From Lantana camara (lineage: Eukaryota; Streptophyta; Magnoliopsida; Lamiales; Verbenaceae): 64,000 nt of DNA. The stretch lies in assembly GCA_037501455.1 (NCBI GenBank), contig CM074858.1:95268501-95332500 (forward strand). The letters are read 5' to 3'. Positions within the stretch are counted from its first letter, which is position 1; the number at the start of each line of letters is the position of its first letter. The notes below the pieces were generated by a model that saw only the letters and a list, made by a program, of their open reading frames with translations, was not told where the DNA came from and did no database searches. The translations under genes and the position numbers were made by a program. Below, piece by piece: positions 32,585 through 43,187 of the stretch.

Positions 32585-35042
32585 GCTGATTAGTCAGCTT
32601 GTGACTGCTGAAAGCACGATCAAGAAGGACAATAAGGTTTTGATGGTGAATGCTCCATCTTCCTCTTCTGGGCCTTCTAAAGGTAAGGGCAAGAAAGCCC
32701 AAAAGAAGAAGAAGAAACCCCTTAGGCCCACTGGTGGCATTTCGAAGGGGAAGGCCCAAAAGAAGAAGCGTGATCAGAAAGAGGATGTTTGCTTCCATTG
32801 TGGCAAAGCGGGACATTGGAGGAGAAACTGCCCAGAGTACAAGGCTACTCTAAAGAAAGGTATCTTTCTCGTTGAAGTAAATCTTTCTATTAATTCTAGT
32901 TCTTGGGTACTTGATACCGGTTGTGGAACTCATATCTGTAATGATGTACAGATGCTAAGTGAAGTCCAACAACTCAAAGAAGGAGAATGTGTCTTGAAGA
33001 TCGGTGATGGCTCAAACGTTGAAGCTCGAGCTTTAGGCACAATTAGATTAGATTTAGGTAGTTTTGAGTTAGTATTAAATAAAGTCCTTTATGTACCGAG
33101 CATTATTCGTAATATAATTTCAGTTCCAATATTAGATTGTGAAGGTTATGAAACTTATATTAAGAATGGTAAATATTTTATCAAACGGAACAACTCTTCC
33201 GTTCATATCGGTACTCTAAGTAATGGACTTTACCTAACTCAAAATATCAATATTATGAATATACAACGAGAAACAAAGCGTAAGAGAGATGACAAAGTTT
33301 CAGCTCCCTTATGGCACGCTAGATTAGGACACATTTCCAAGAACAGAATTAGCAAGATAAACACTTTAGGATCATTCTCTGAAAATGATCTCAAAGAGTT
33401 GACCTCTTGCGAATCCTGTCTCAAAGGAAAGATGTCCAAAGTTCCTTTTAAAGGAACTCTGGAACGTGCCACTGAGGTTTTGGATTTGATCCATACTGAT
33501 GTTTGTGGACCGCTTAGTGTAAGCACTAGAAACAATCATCAGTACTTCATCACCTTTACTGATGACTTTAGTCGGTATGGTTATGTATACTTAATGAAGT
33601 ATAAATCTGAAGCTTTTGAGAAATTCTTAGAATTTCAAAAGGAGGTTGAGAACCAAACTGGTCACAAGATCAAAGCACTTCGATCTGATCGAGGAGGCGA
33701 ATATCTTAGTGAAGAATTCCTTAATCATCTCAAGGATAATGGGATTATCTCTCAGTGGACTCCTCCGGGAACTCCTCAGCTTAATGGAGTTTCTGAGAGA
33801 AGGAATAGAACCCTACTTGATATGGTTCGTTCCATGATGAGTTTCACTGACTTACCACCTTCTTTCTGGGGTTATGCCCTAGAAAGTGCAGCAAAGATTC
33901 TGAATCTAGTTCCCTCTAAGTCAGTCCCCAAGACGCCCTATGAAATGTGGCATGGTAAAATCCCTAGTTATTCTTACTTAAGAATTTGGGGTTGTCCTGC
34001 TTACGTGAAGAGAACAGTGGGAGATAAGTTAGAATCTCGTTCTAACTTATGCTACTTTGTAGGTTATCCTAAGGAATCCATAGGATACTATTTCTATGAT
34101 CAATCTGAGCAAAAGGTGTTTGTTTCCAGAAATGCTACTTTTCTGGAGGAACCGTTCCTTAAAGAAAAGAAAGGCAAGATCATAGAATTAGAAGAAGTAC
34201 AAAATGACCCCACATCACCCACTGAAGAAACGTCCCACTCTGATCAACCACAACCAATCACGAATTTCGATACACACGAAAATCCTCCTCTAAGGCGTTC
34301 TGAACGCACTCCTAGACAGCCGGAGAGATGGTATGGATTCTTCCATGAAAACTCTCAAAAGGATAATGATCCTTTAACATATGAGGAGGCACTTTCAGAT
34401 TCTGACTCTGAACAGTGGATAGAAGCCATGAAATCTGAAATGGATTCCATGAACTCCAACCAAGTTTGGACCTTGGTAGATTTGCCTGATGGGGTCAAAC
34501 CCATAGGTTGCAAATGGATCTTTAAGAGAAAGCTTGGAGTTGATGGAAGCATTGCAGCCTACAAAGCAAGACTGGTTGCAAAAGGATTCACTCAAAGACC
34601 CGGCGTGGACTTTGACGAAACCTTTTCACCAGTTGCAATGCAAAAGTCCATTCGAATCATGCTTGCCATTGCTGCATATTATGACTATGAGATATGGCAA
34701 ATGGATGTGAAAACTGACTTTCTCAATGGTGACATTGACAAAGACATTTATATGGAGCAACCCATAGGTTTCACATTCAGTGGGAGTGAGCAAAAGGTTT
34801 GCAAACTCCAAAGATCAATCTATGGATTGAAACAGGCTTCTAGGAATTGGAACATTCGATTTGATGAATCAGTCAAAGCATTTGGCTTCATCCAGATTAC
34901 GAATGAATCATGTGTGTATAGAAAGGAATTGGAGACCTCAGTGCAATTCTTAGTACTTTATGTTGATGACATCCTTCTTATTGGGAATTCGAAGGATGAC
35001 ATGAAAGTGACAAGTTATGGTTATCGAACCAATTCGAGATGA
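32538..35042 (+). CDS. Copia gag C-terminus, protease, integrase and reverse transcriptase, copy 1
   Basis: 834 open residues. CCHC zinc knuckle (Cys85, Cys88, His93, Cys98), retropepsin DTG at 126-128, integrase zinc site (His260, His265, Cys291, Cys294), integrase catalytic triad Asp321, Asp384 and Glu420 with the usual 35-residue spacing, and reverse transcriptase with YVDD at 808-811. There is no ATG near the start, so translation would need to come from gag. The frame ends soon after YVDD because of a one-base shift near 35,000; the rest of RT and RNase H continues at 35,039. Copy 1 reads Asn where copy 2 reads Ser in MNSNQVW (near 34,459). Confidence 0.93.
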   Translation: MSLTSNMNHAGATVAELISQLVTAESTIKKDNKVLMVNAPSSSSGPSKGKGKKAQKKKKKPLRPTGGISKGKAQKKKRDQKEDVCFHCGKAGHWRRNCPEYKATLKKGIFLVEVNLSINSSSWVLDTGCGTHICNDVQMLSEVQQLKEGECVLKIGDGSNVEARALGTIRLDLGSFELVLNKVLYVPSIIRNIISVPILDCEGYETYIKNGKYFIKRNNSSVHIGTLSNGLYLTQNINIMNIQRETKRKRDDKVSAPLWHARLGHISKNRISKINTLGSFSENDLKELTSCESCLKGKMSKVPFKGTLERATEVLDLIHTDVCGPLSVSTRNNHQYFITFTDDFSRYGYVYLMKYKSEAFEKFLEFQKEVENQTGHKIKALRSDRGGEYLSEEFLNHLKDNGIISQWTPPGTPQLNGVSERRNRTLLDMVRSMMSFTDLPPSFWGYALESAAKILNLVPSKSVPKTPYEMWHGKIPSYSYLRIWGCPAYVKRTVGDKLESRSNLCYFVGYPKESIGYYFYDQSEQKVFVSRNATFLEEPFLKEKKGKIIELEEVQNDPTSPTEETSHSDQPQPITNFDTHENPPLRRSERTPRQPERWYGFFHENSQKDNDPLTYEEALSDSDSEQWIEAMKSEMDSMNSNQVWTLVDLPDGVKPIGCKWIFKRKLGVDGSIAAYKARLVAKGFTQRPGVDFDETFSPVAMQKSIRIMLAIAAYYDYEIWQMDVKTDFLNGDIDKDIYMEQPIGFTFSGSEQKVCKLQRSIYGLKQASRNWNIRFDESVKAFGFIQITNESCVYRKELETSVQFLVLYVDDILLIGNSKDDMKVTSYGYRTNSR

Positions 35043-35938
35043 AAGATCTTGGTGATGCGTCCTATATCCTTGGAATTAAAATCTATAGAGATAGATCTAG
35101 AAGGTTAATAGGACTATCACAATCGATGTACATTGACAAAGTATTGAAAAGATTCAATATGGAGTCAGCAAAGGTTAAGAACCTTCCTATGAGTGTAGGA
35201 ACATGTCTTTCAAAGAAGATGTCTCCTAAGACTAACCTTGAGAAGGAGAGAATGACTCATACACCTTATGCGTCAGCAATAGGTAGCATAATGTATGCAA
35301 TGTTATGTACTCGACCGGATGTGGCTTATGCACTTAGTGTGACAAGTCGTTTCCAAACTGACCCTGGAGATGGTCACTGGGCTGCCGTGAAGAATATTCT
35401 TAAGTGCTTGAAAAGTACTAAAGATTTATTCTTAGTTTACGGAGGTCAGAAAGATCTTACTGTCGAAGGATACTGCGATGCAAGCTTTGCATCTGACTTA
35501 GATGATTTTAAGTCAATGTCAGGATACATTTTTTGCCTAAACGGCGGAGCAGTAAGTTGGAAGAGTTCCAAGCAAACTACCACTGCGGATTCGACCACTG
35601 AGGCCGAATACTTAGCTGCAGCTAAGGAAGGTGTTTGGATTAGAAACTTCATTCAAGAGTTGAATGTTGTTCCTAGCATGAAAGACCCCATTACTGTGTT
35701 TTGTGACAACACTGGGGCGGTTGCTCAAGCAAGAGAACCAAGATCTCACCAACGGACCAAGCACATTATGAGGAAGTATCACCTAATCCGTGATATTATC
35801 AAAAGAGGAGATGTGCAAATTGAGAGGGTCACATCAGCAGAGAACGTGGCAGGTCCACTTACTAAACCCCTTAGTCGAGAAGCTTTCCAAGGTCATCTTC
35901 AGAAGATGGGACTTAGAGTAGCTTTAGAATGGCTTTGA
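35039..35938 (+). CDS. Copia end of reverse transcriptase and RNase H, copy 1
   Basis: 299 residues from MKDLGDASYILGIK, the normal sequence just after the YVDD region, through RNase H (Asp147, Glu188, Asp223 and the TKHI motif). It overlaps the previous frame by four bases (ATGA); this looks accidental, because the frame of the RT continues upstream of the ATG. Residue 272 is Gly where copy 2 has Asp in the conserved AENVADPLTKPL segment, a likely recent change in copy 1. Confidence 0.9.
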   Translation: MKDLGDASYILGIKIYRDRSRRLIGLSQSMYIDKVLKRFNMESAKVKNLPMSVGTCLSKKMSPKTNLEKERMTHTPYASAIGSIMYAMLCTRPDVAYALSVTSRFQTDPGDGHWAAVKNILKCLKSTKDLFLVYGGQKDLTVEGYCDASFASDLDDFKSMSGYIFCLNGGAVSWKSSKQTTTADSTTEAEYLAAAKEGVWIRNFIQELNVVPSMKDPITVFCDNTGAVAQAREPRSHQRTKHIMRKYHLIRDIIKRGDVQIERVTSAENVAGPLTKPLSREAFQGHLQKMGLRVALEWL

Positions 35939-35941
35939 CGG

Positions 35942-35954
35942 GCAAGTGGGAGAT
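35942..35954 (+). promoter_or_regulatory. Copia polypurine tract, copy 1
   Basis: GCAAGTGGGAGAT directly before LTR 2, the usual copia second-strand primer position. The same tract precedes LTR 3 (44,087-44,099). Confidence 0.75.
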
Positions 35955-37901
35955 TGTTAGGAATAGTGCCCTAGAAAGCCGATTGTATATCCGCTTTGTG
36001 CTTTTCCTTATTGTAATCACAGATAATATTTGAATGAAATAACGAATTGAGGCAACACTTCTTTATATGCTCTTGTTTGGTATGCGTTTACTTTAGCTGT
36101 GCATGTATGAGAACTCCCCTAATCCTGATGACTTTAGGACTCTACCATTTAGGTGAAATGGTTCATGAAACGAGCCCTATATCACATAAGTCATGATTAG
36201 TAAAATACTCCAAGCCGATGAGTCCTACAGACAGTGGGAGTGTCAACCTGACTCCTCTAAGGCTTGCTTGTGGGATCACGCCCTTAAGAAGGACCACCTT
36301 GTTTCATGGAGGTGCAAAGTGTATAGTTGATACGTGCGTGATACATGAGGGTGCTTACTTTAATAAGTAAGTTCACTGAGATGCCCCGTGTGAGAACATT
36401 CCTAAATGGGAAAGGAAGTTTCTATTTCAGGAAATGGAAACTTCCAGATTAGGAAATATCTCACGAGTCATTGATGTTATTAATTGATCCTTAGACTTGA
36501 GGTTCCTTGTCACTTTATGAGTTAACTCTGTAGTCTTAGGTATAAGCTTTAAAGGGTGTCGCCTTAGACAACTGATTCAAGGCTTATGCTGGGGTTGCAC
36601 AAGTGGTTCATGAAAGCGAATGAGAATCAAGAAAGGACCTACACTTGCATTTGCAAGGTGATCTCTTATTGTGTAAGTCATTCATATGCCATATGGAGTC
36701 CTTGGCCAAGGCAGTAGATCAAGACATCAAGAAAAGGGTTTCTTGGATTGAGATCAAATGGATATGAAATGCACTTAGCTTTAAGACCGGATTATTAGGG
36801 TTCTGATTATTCCCTTGCCCTAGATCTTGGTTGAGAGATAGTAAGTAGGAGGATTGTATCTCACATGAATCAATGACTTAAAGGTTCTGTCGAATCCGAA
36901 CATTCCAATTCAGCTAGGGGTTAAACACTTGTTGCTAGACTATGGTCGTTTAATCTGTGGACTGATTAATTAATTAGTGAATTAATTAATTAGGGTCACT
37001 GCTAATTGAATTGAGAACCTAGAGGGTCACACACAACAACTTGGTTACATGAGTTGAGGCTTGAAAATGATTATACGAGTTAATCGGGCCAAGAGGGTTC
37101 CACACGTGTGAAGTCACACGTGTGGCTCACGTGAGTGACACGTGTCACTGTGACACGTGTCACACACGTGTGTATATATATATATTATATATATATTAAA
37201 TAATTAATTAGTTAATTATTTAATAGACTTTGGTTTAATTTTGAATTAAAAAGAAAGTCTAATTTTGGAGAAAATAATCTAGTTAATTAATTACGAATTA
37301 ATTAATTAGATAAAAATAAGTTATTTATTTTATAATAAATAAAGTATAAAATTATCCAAAAATAGTTTGGATATTTTTAGCTCTCTTAGAAGTTGACTTG
37401 AATTAGAATTCAAAGTCAAAGTTGGAAAATACTTGATGATCAAGTAATAGGAGAGAGGGACCAAAATCCTAGCCCATAAAGGACTAGGAATTTCGGCACC
37501 CCCCTCCCTATAAATAGGGGAGCTCGAGCTCCTTATGGAGCTAATTGACAATTCTTGGTTCATGTGTTGAACACCTTCCTTTCTCCAAGATTAAATTAAA
37601 CCCTAGGTTAAGCCTAAACACTAACTAGAGAACTAGCATCCTTACTAGTTAGATTGTGATCAAGTTGGTGGACTTTCTCTAGAGACTTCAAGTTAGAAGT
37701 TTGAAGATTCGACCTTTACCAAGGAGAGGGGATCAAGCCGCGAGAAGAGCGTTCTTGGGTGGCTTGAAACGCTTCAAGAAAGAACAAAAGAAAAGTAAGT
37801 TTTCTATCTTTACGAATTTGGTTACACGATTGCGAGTCCAAGGTCCTTTTGTTGGAAATTTTTTTTAAATTCCGCTGCTTTCTGATTCGTATTTTCCAAC
37901 A
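35955..37901 (+). mobile_element. Copia array LTR 2 (middle), recombinant
   Basis: 1,947 bp. From its start to about 37,140 it carries the LTR 3 variants (ATAATATTTG, GAGATGCC, ATGTTATTAA, AAGCTTTAAAG, TCTGTGGAC, ATTATACG and the longer G-box region). From 37,561 to the end it carries LTR 1 variants (GGTTCATG, TAGTTAGATTG, TTTACGAATT, eight-T run). The junction lies between 37,140 and 37,561. One exception near 36,302 (G as in LTR 1, A in LTR 3) fits a private change in LTR 3. Confidence 0.93.
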
Positions 37902-40171
37902 AGTGGTATAAGAGCTACCTCGTTAATCGTGTTTCTGATTCGTCTCAATTATTCTGAATTTGGTAGAAATTCTTAGGCTTAGATGCGAATTAGGTATTCA
38001 TGAGTTCTTTTAGAAAGCCTGAAATACGAAACTGTAATTTTTTCCTGAATTTCTAAAACTGTTTTTGAAAATTGTTTTAGTTGAAATTTATCAAAATCGA
38101 ATTTTTTAATATTGGATTGAATTGGTTTCGAGAAACCTAGACACGAAACGAGACGCGCAACAAACGCGCGGGATTGGGACCTGCCAATGTGTAGCACGCC
38201 CCAGGCCTGCGCGCGCACGCCGCCCAGCCCCTCCAGCAACCGCGCGGGAGCCATCTAGGCACGCCCGCCCAGTCCGTCCCGCAACCGCGCGGGATGCCTG
38301 CACAGCCCGCCTAGTCGCGGCCGGCGCTGCTGCGCGCGGCGCGCGCATGATGCACGCCCAGCGTGCGCACGCGAGCGGCAACTGCCGCGCGCTGTGCGTG
38401 CTGCTGGCGCGCGTCCGCGCGCGCTGCTGCGGGGCGGTGCCTCACGCGGCTGGGCCCTTTTTGGGCTCGTTTTCGTGTTTCGTGTTTTTCGTGTTTTCGG
38501 TCCTTAAAATCCCGATTTAATTTTATTTTAATTTTATCTTTTAAAATCAGTTTTGCTAAAATAAAATTATTTTAAAATTTTGATTAAATTGGGATTTTTG
38601 AGAAATTAAAGCGATTTGGATTTTGGGAAAATTATGAATTTTATTTTCTGAAAATAATGAAAGAATAAAATTATTAATTTTGGAAATTAATTGGAATTTT
38701 ATTGGTTTATTGTTTTTCGGGTTTTATTGAAAAGACTCTTGAACAAGAATTGCATCTAAGTCGTGTTTTAAGTCATTAGGACTTGAAACGAGAATTTTAA
38801 TTTATTGGTTAAATTTAAATTCTTGCAAAAGCATGTTAGGTGATCATGGGTTTAGATATATGTATGGTTTTAATTTATGCACATGGATGGTTTAAATTGG
38901 GGTTGGAGCCCTATAGTTGCGTTTTTCAATTGAGGTTGGAGCCTCACTTATGTGCGTACTGTTATGTGATTTATTATGTGGCTTTCCATATTACTGTTTT
39001 TGAGGCCGGGGTATGCCCCGTGTAATTGTCTAAGGCCAATATGAAGATTGAGCCTTATTACTTTATGTATTTTTCTTTTTATTGTAATTTGAGAGTAGAG
39101 ATAGGTGGTGAGGTTTTATTTTCATTTTGGAGACAATGCACCCATGGAGTAAGATGGACCACATTCAAGTAACAAGGAGGCCATAAGTGAAGACCCCTCA
39201 AAATGTTAGGGAGGGGAATCTCAATTGTTAAATGTAATAGAGATAGGGCTCGTATTTTGTTACCGCTTTCCCTTATGTGATTTAAACTGTTTATGTGGCA
39301 TGTATGTTAGAACTTGTGATTGTGGAGTGGCTCCCACTTATCACGCATAAGATAGGTAGAACCCATGATCATTACATGTTAGTATCATGCTAGGACATGT
39401 TATCTGTTTATGTGCTTGTTTGAAATGCATTTAAGTGTACTTGCATTAATCAAGACTAATAAAATTGGATAACATATATGTTGGTGAGGTCGAGCCGGAT
39501 AACTCTCCGGTTGATTCGAAAATTCCCATTAAATATTAAGCTAATTTCGAACAAATAGGTGTTTAATTCGAGATGCAAATTTTGAATTAAATTCCTAGCA
39601 TTCCATCAATAGGTTTTAAGTTTAGTAAGTAAAGCTAGTTATTGTCCGCGAGTCGTGGGATAGCTAGTGGAGCTTATTAGTTCTTAGTTACCTAATTAAT
39701 CATTTTAAATGATCAATATTTCGTGGTCAATTTTAGCAAGGGCGATGTCTGCGAGTCGTGGGTCGTTCGAACTAAGTTTTGGTCATGATCTTATGATTGA
39801 TGGGTCTAGCTTAACGCCTAAGTAAATATGAATGTCGCACGAGTCGTGGGTCCATATTGAAAGATAGGTGATGCAAAAAATCAATTACTAAGAGTTCTAA
39901 AGGTGTTAGAATTGGTAAGTTGTACCTACCTAGGGTTCTTACTTAGAATGTCCGCGAGTCGTGGGTTCGAGGTAAAATGCCTAGGATCTTAGTACCCATT
40001 GGGAAACGTGTTCCTCTTAGATCTTTGGGAATTCTAGATCTTTGAAAAACAGTGGGAGCTACATTAGATTAAAGACCTTATCTTTTGTATATCGTTATAA
40101 TTCAGCATGCTCACTAGTTCTCTGTTTTACCATTTAGGTCGTAGATTCTGTGATTCTTTACGTGTTTTGAA
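37902..40171 (+). other. Copia leader, copy 2
   Basis: Same as 29,746-32,026 apart from an 11-bp deletion in the GC island (near 38,255) and a T-to-A change near 38,745. The four CGAGTCGTGGG motifs recur at about 39,649, 39,753, 39,840 and 39,955. Confidence 0.75.
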
Positions 40172-40729
40172 ATGGCAACCAAAAACCCTCTTGTATCGAT
40201 CCTCGAGTCAAACAAGTTGACTGGTCCCAACTATTCTGATTGGCTGAGGAATCTAAAAATCATTTTAGATTCTGAGAAGAGAACTTATGTTCTCTTCGAA
40301 GGGGAGCCTAGTCCCGAAGGGGAGGCTCCCACTCGGGCCGAGCGGGACGCGATTCAGAAGTGGAAGGATGATAATCTCCAAGCCCGTTGCCTTATGTTGG
40401 CTAACATGTCTCCGGACTTGCAAAGACAACATGAGGCCATGGAATTTGCTTGGGAGATTTACGACCACTTAGAGCAACTTTACCGCCCTCATGAACGTGT
40501 TACAAGGTATAACACTTCAAAGGAATTGTTCCACTTAAGAATGAGGGAAGGTTCAAGTGTCCATGAATATGGACTTAAGTTTCTTGCCCTTACTGAGAAA
40601 CTTGCTTCCATGGACATGCCACTGAAAGATGAGCTTTCAGTGGATTTGTTGCTAGCTTCGCTCCCACCATCATTCAACCCATTTGTCCTTAACTTCAAAC
40701 ATGAATCATGCTGGTGCTACTGTAGCTGA
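40172..40729 (+). CDS. Copia gag, copy 2 (frame broken)
   Basis: 185 residues with the same sequence as copy 1 (32,027-32,584), including the early frame break near 40,698. It lies exactly 8,145 bp downstream of copy 1. Confidence 0.9.
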   Translation: MATKNPLVSILESNKLTGPNYSDWLRNLKIILDSEKRTYVLFEGEPSPEGEAPTRAERDAIQKWKDDNLQARCLMLANMSPDLQRQHEAMEFAWEIYDHLEQLYRPHERVTRYNTSKELFHLRMREGSSVHEYGLKFLALTEKLASMDMPLKDELSVDLLLASLPPSFNPFVLNFKHESCWCYCS

Positions 40730-43187
40730 GCTGATTAGTCAGCTTGTGACTGCTGAAAGCACGATCAAGAAGGACAATAAGGTTTTGATGGTGAATGCTC
40801 CATCTTCCTCTTCTGGGCCTTCTAAAGGTAAGGGCAAGAAAGCCCAAAAGAAGAAGAAGAAACCCCTTAGGCCCACTGGTGGCATTTCGAAGGGGAAGGC
40901 CCAAAAGAAGAAGCGTGATCAGAAAGAGGATGTTTGCTTCCATTGTGGCAAAGCGGGACATTGGAGGAGAAACTGCCCAGAGTACAAGGCTACTCTAAAG
41001 AAAGGTATCTTTCTCGTTGAAGTAAATCTTTCTATTAATTCTAGTTCTTGGGTACTTGATACCGGTTGTGGAACTCATATCTGTAATGATGTACAGATGC
41101 TAAGTGAAGTCCAACAACTCAAAGAAGGAGAATGTGTCTTGAAGATCGGTGATGGCTCAAACGTTGAAGCTCGAGCTTTAGGCACAATTAGATTAGATTT
41201 AGGTAGTTTTGAGTTAGTATTAAATAAAGTCCTTTATGTACCGAGCATTATTCGTAATATAATTTCAGTTCCAATATTAGATTGTGAAGGTTATGAAACT
41301 TATATTAAGAATGGTAAATATTTTATCAAACGGAACAACTCTTCCGTTCATATCGGTACTCTAAGTAATGGACTTTACCTAACTCAAAATATCAATATTA
41401 TGAATATACAACGAGAAACAAAGCGTAAGAGAGATGACAAAGTTTCAGCTCCCTTATGGCACGCTAGATTAGGACACATTTCCAAGAACAGAATTAGCAA
41501 GATAAACACTTTAGGATCATTCTCTGAAAATGATCTCAAAGAGTTGACCTCTTGCGAATCCTGTCTCAAAGGAAAGATGTCCAAAGTTCCTTTTAAAGGA
41601 ACTCTGGAACGTGCCACTGAGGTTTTGGATTTGATCCATACTGATGTTTGTGGACCGCTTAGTGTAAGCACTAGAAACAATCATCAGTACTTCATCACCT
41701 TTACTGATGACTTTAGTCGGTATGGTTATGTATACTTAATGAAGTATAAATCTGAAGCTTTTGAGAAATTCTTAGAATTTCAAAAGGAGGTTGAGAACCA
41801 AACTGGTCACAAGATCAAAGCACTTCGATCTGATCGAGGAGGCGAATATCTTAGTGAAGAATTCCTTAATCATCTCAAGGATAATGGGATTATCTCTCAG
41901 TGGACTCCTCCGGGAACTCCTCAGCTTAATGGAGTTTCTGAGAGAAGGAATAGAACCCTACTTGATATGGTTCGTTCCATGATGAGTTTCACTGACTTAC
42001 CACCTTCTTTCTGGGGTTATGCCCTAGAAAGTGCAGCAAAGATTCTGAATCTAGTTCCCTCTAAGTCAGTCCCCAAGACGCCCTATGAAATGTGGCATGG
42101 TAAAATCCCTAGTTATTCTTACTTAAGAATTTGGGGTTGTCCTGCTTACGTGAAGAGAACAGTGGGAGATAAGTTAGAATCTCGTTCTAACTTATGCTAC
42201 TTTGTAGGTTATCCTAAGGAATCCATAGGATACTATTTCTATGATCAATCTGAGCAAAAGGTGTTTGTTTCCAGAAATGCTACTTTTCTGGAGGAACCGT
42301 TCCTTAAAGAAAAGAAAGGCAAGATCATAGAATTAGAAGAAGTACAAAATGACCCCACATCACCCACTGAAGAAACGTCCCACTCTGATCAACCACAACC
42401 AATCACGAATTTCGATACACACGAAAATCCTCCTCTAAGGCGTTCTGAACGCACTCCTAGACAGCCGGAGAGATGGTATGGATTCTTCCATGAAAACTCT
42501 CAAAAGGATAATGATCCTTTAACATATGAGGAGGCACTTTCAGATTCTGACTCTGAACAGTGGATAGAAGCCATGAAATCTGAAATGGATTCCATGAACT
42601 CCAGCCAAGTTTGGACCTTGGTAGATTTGCCTGATGGGGTCAAACCCATAGGTTGCAAATGGATCTTTAAGAGAAAGCTTGGAGTTGATGGAAGCATTGC
42701 AGCCTACAAAGCAAGACTGGTTGCAAAAGGATTCACTCAAAGACCCGGCGTGGACTTTGACGAAACCTTTTCACCAGTTGCAATGCAAAAGTCCATTCGA
42801 ATCATGCTTGCCATTGCTGCATATTATGACTATGAGATATGGCAAATGGATGTGAAAACTGACTTTCTCAATGGTGACATTGACAAAGACATTTATATGG
42901 AGCAACCCATAGGTTTCACATTCAGTGGGAGTGAGCAAAAGGTTTGCAAACTCCAAAGATCAATCTATGGATTGAAACAGGCTTCTAGGAATTGGAACAT
43001 TCGATTTGATGAATCAGTCAAAGCATTTGGCTTCATCCAGATTACGAATGAATCATGTGTGTATAGAAAGGAATTGGAGACCTCAGTGCAATTCTTAGTA
43101 CTTTATGTTGATGACATCCTTCTTATTGGGAATTCGAAGGATGACATGAAAGTGACAAGTTATGGTTATCGAACCAATTCGAGATGA
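40683..43187 (+). CDS. Copia gag C-terminus, protease, integrase and reverse transcriptase, copy 2
   Basis: 834 residues with all motifs of copy 1 (CCHC, DTG, HHCC, D-D-35-E, YVDD). One amino-acid difference was found: Ser for Asn in MNSSQVW (near 42,604); Asn is the commoner residue in relatives, so copy 2 probably changed. It lacks an ATG at its start and ends at the same one-base break. Confidence 0.93.
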   Translation: MSLTSNMNHAGATVAELISQLVTAESTIKKDNKVLMVNAPSSSSGPSKGKGKKAQKKKKKPLRPTGGISKGKAQKKKRDQKEDVCFHCGKAGHWRRNCPEYKATLKKGIFLVEVNLSINSSSWVLDTGCGTHICNDVQMLSEVQQLKEGECVLKIGDGSNVEARALGTIRLDLGSFELVLNKVLYVPSIIRNIISVPILDCEGYETYIKNGKYFIKRNNSSVHIGTLSNGLYLTQNINIMNIQRETKRKRDDKVSAPLWHARLGHISKNRISKINTLGSFSENDLKELTSCESCLKGKMSKVPFKGTLERATEVLDLIHTDVCGPLSVSTRNNHQYFITFTDDFSRYGYVYLMKYKSEAFEKFLEFQKEVENQTGHKIKALRSDRGGEYLSEEFLNHLKDNGIISQWTPPGTPQLNGVSERRNRTLLDMVRSMMSFTDLPPSFWGYALESAAKILNLVPSKSVPKTPYEMWHGKIPSYSYLRIWGCPAYVKRTVGDKLESRSNLCYFVGYPKESIGYYFYDQSEQKVFVSRNATFLEEPFLKEKKGKIIELEEVQNDPTSPTEETSHSDQPQPITNFDTHENPPLRRSERTPRQPERWYGFFHENSQKDNDPLTYEEALSDSDSEQWIEAMKSEMDSMNSSQVWTLVDLPDGVKPIGCKWIFKRKLGVDGSIAAYKARLVAKGFTQRPGVDFDETFSPVAMQKSIRIMLAIAAYYDYEIWQMDVKTDFLNGDIDKDIYMEQPIGFTFSGSEQKVCKLQRSIYGLKQASRNWNIRFDESVKAFGFIQITNESCVYRKELETSVQFLVLYVDDILLIGNSKDDMKVTSYGYRTNSR

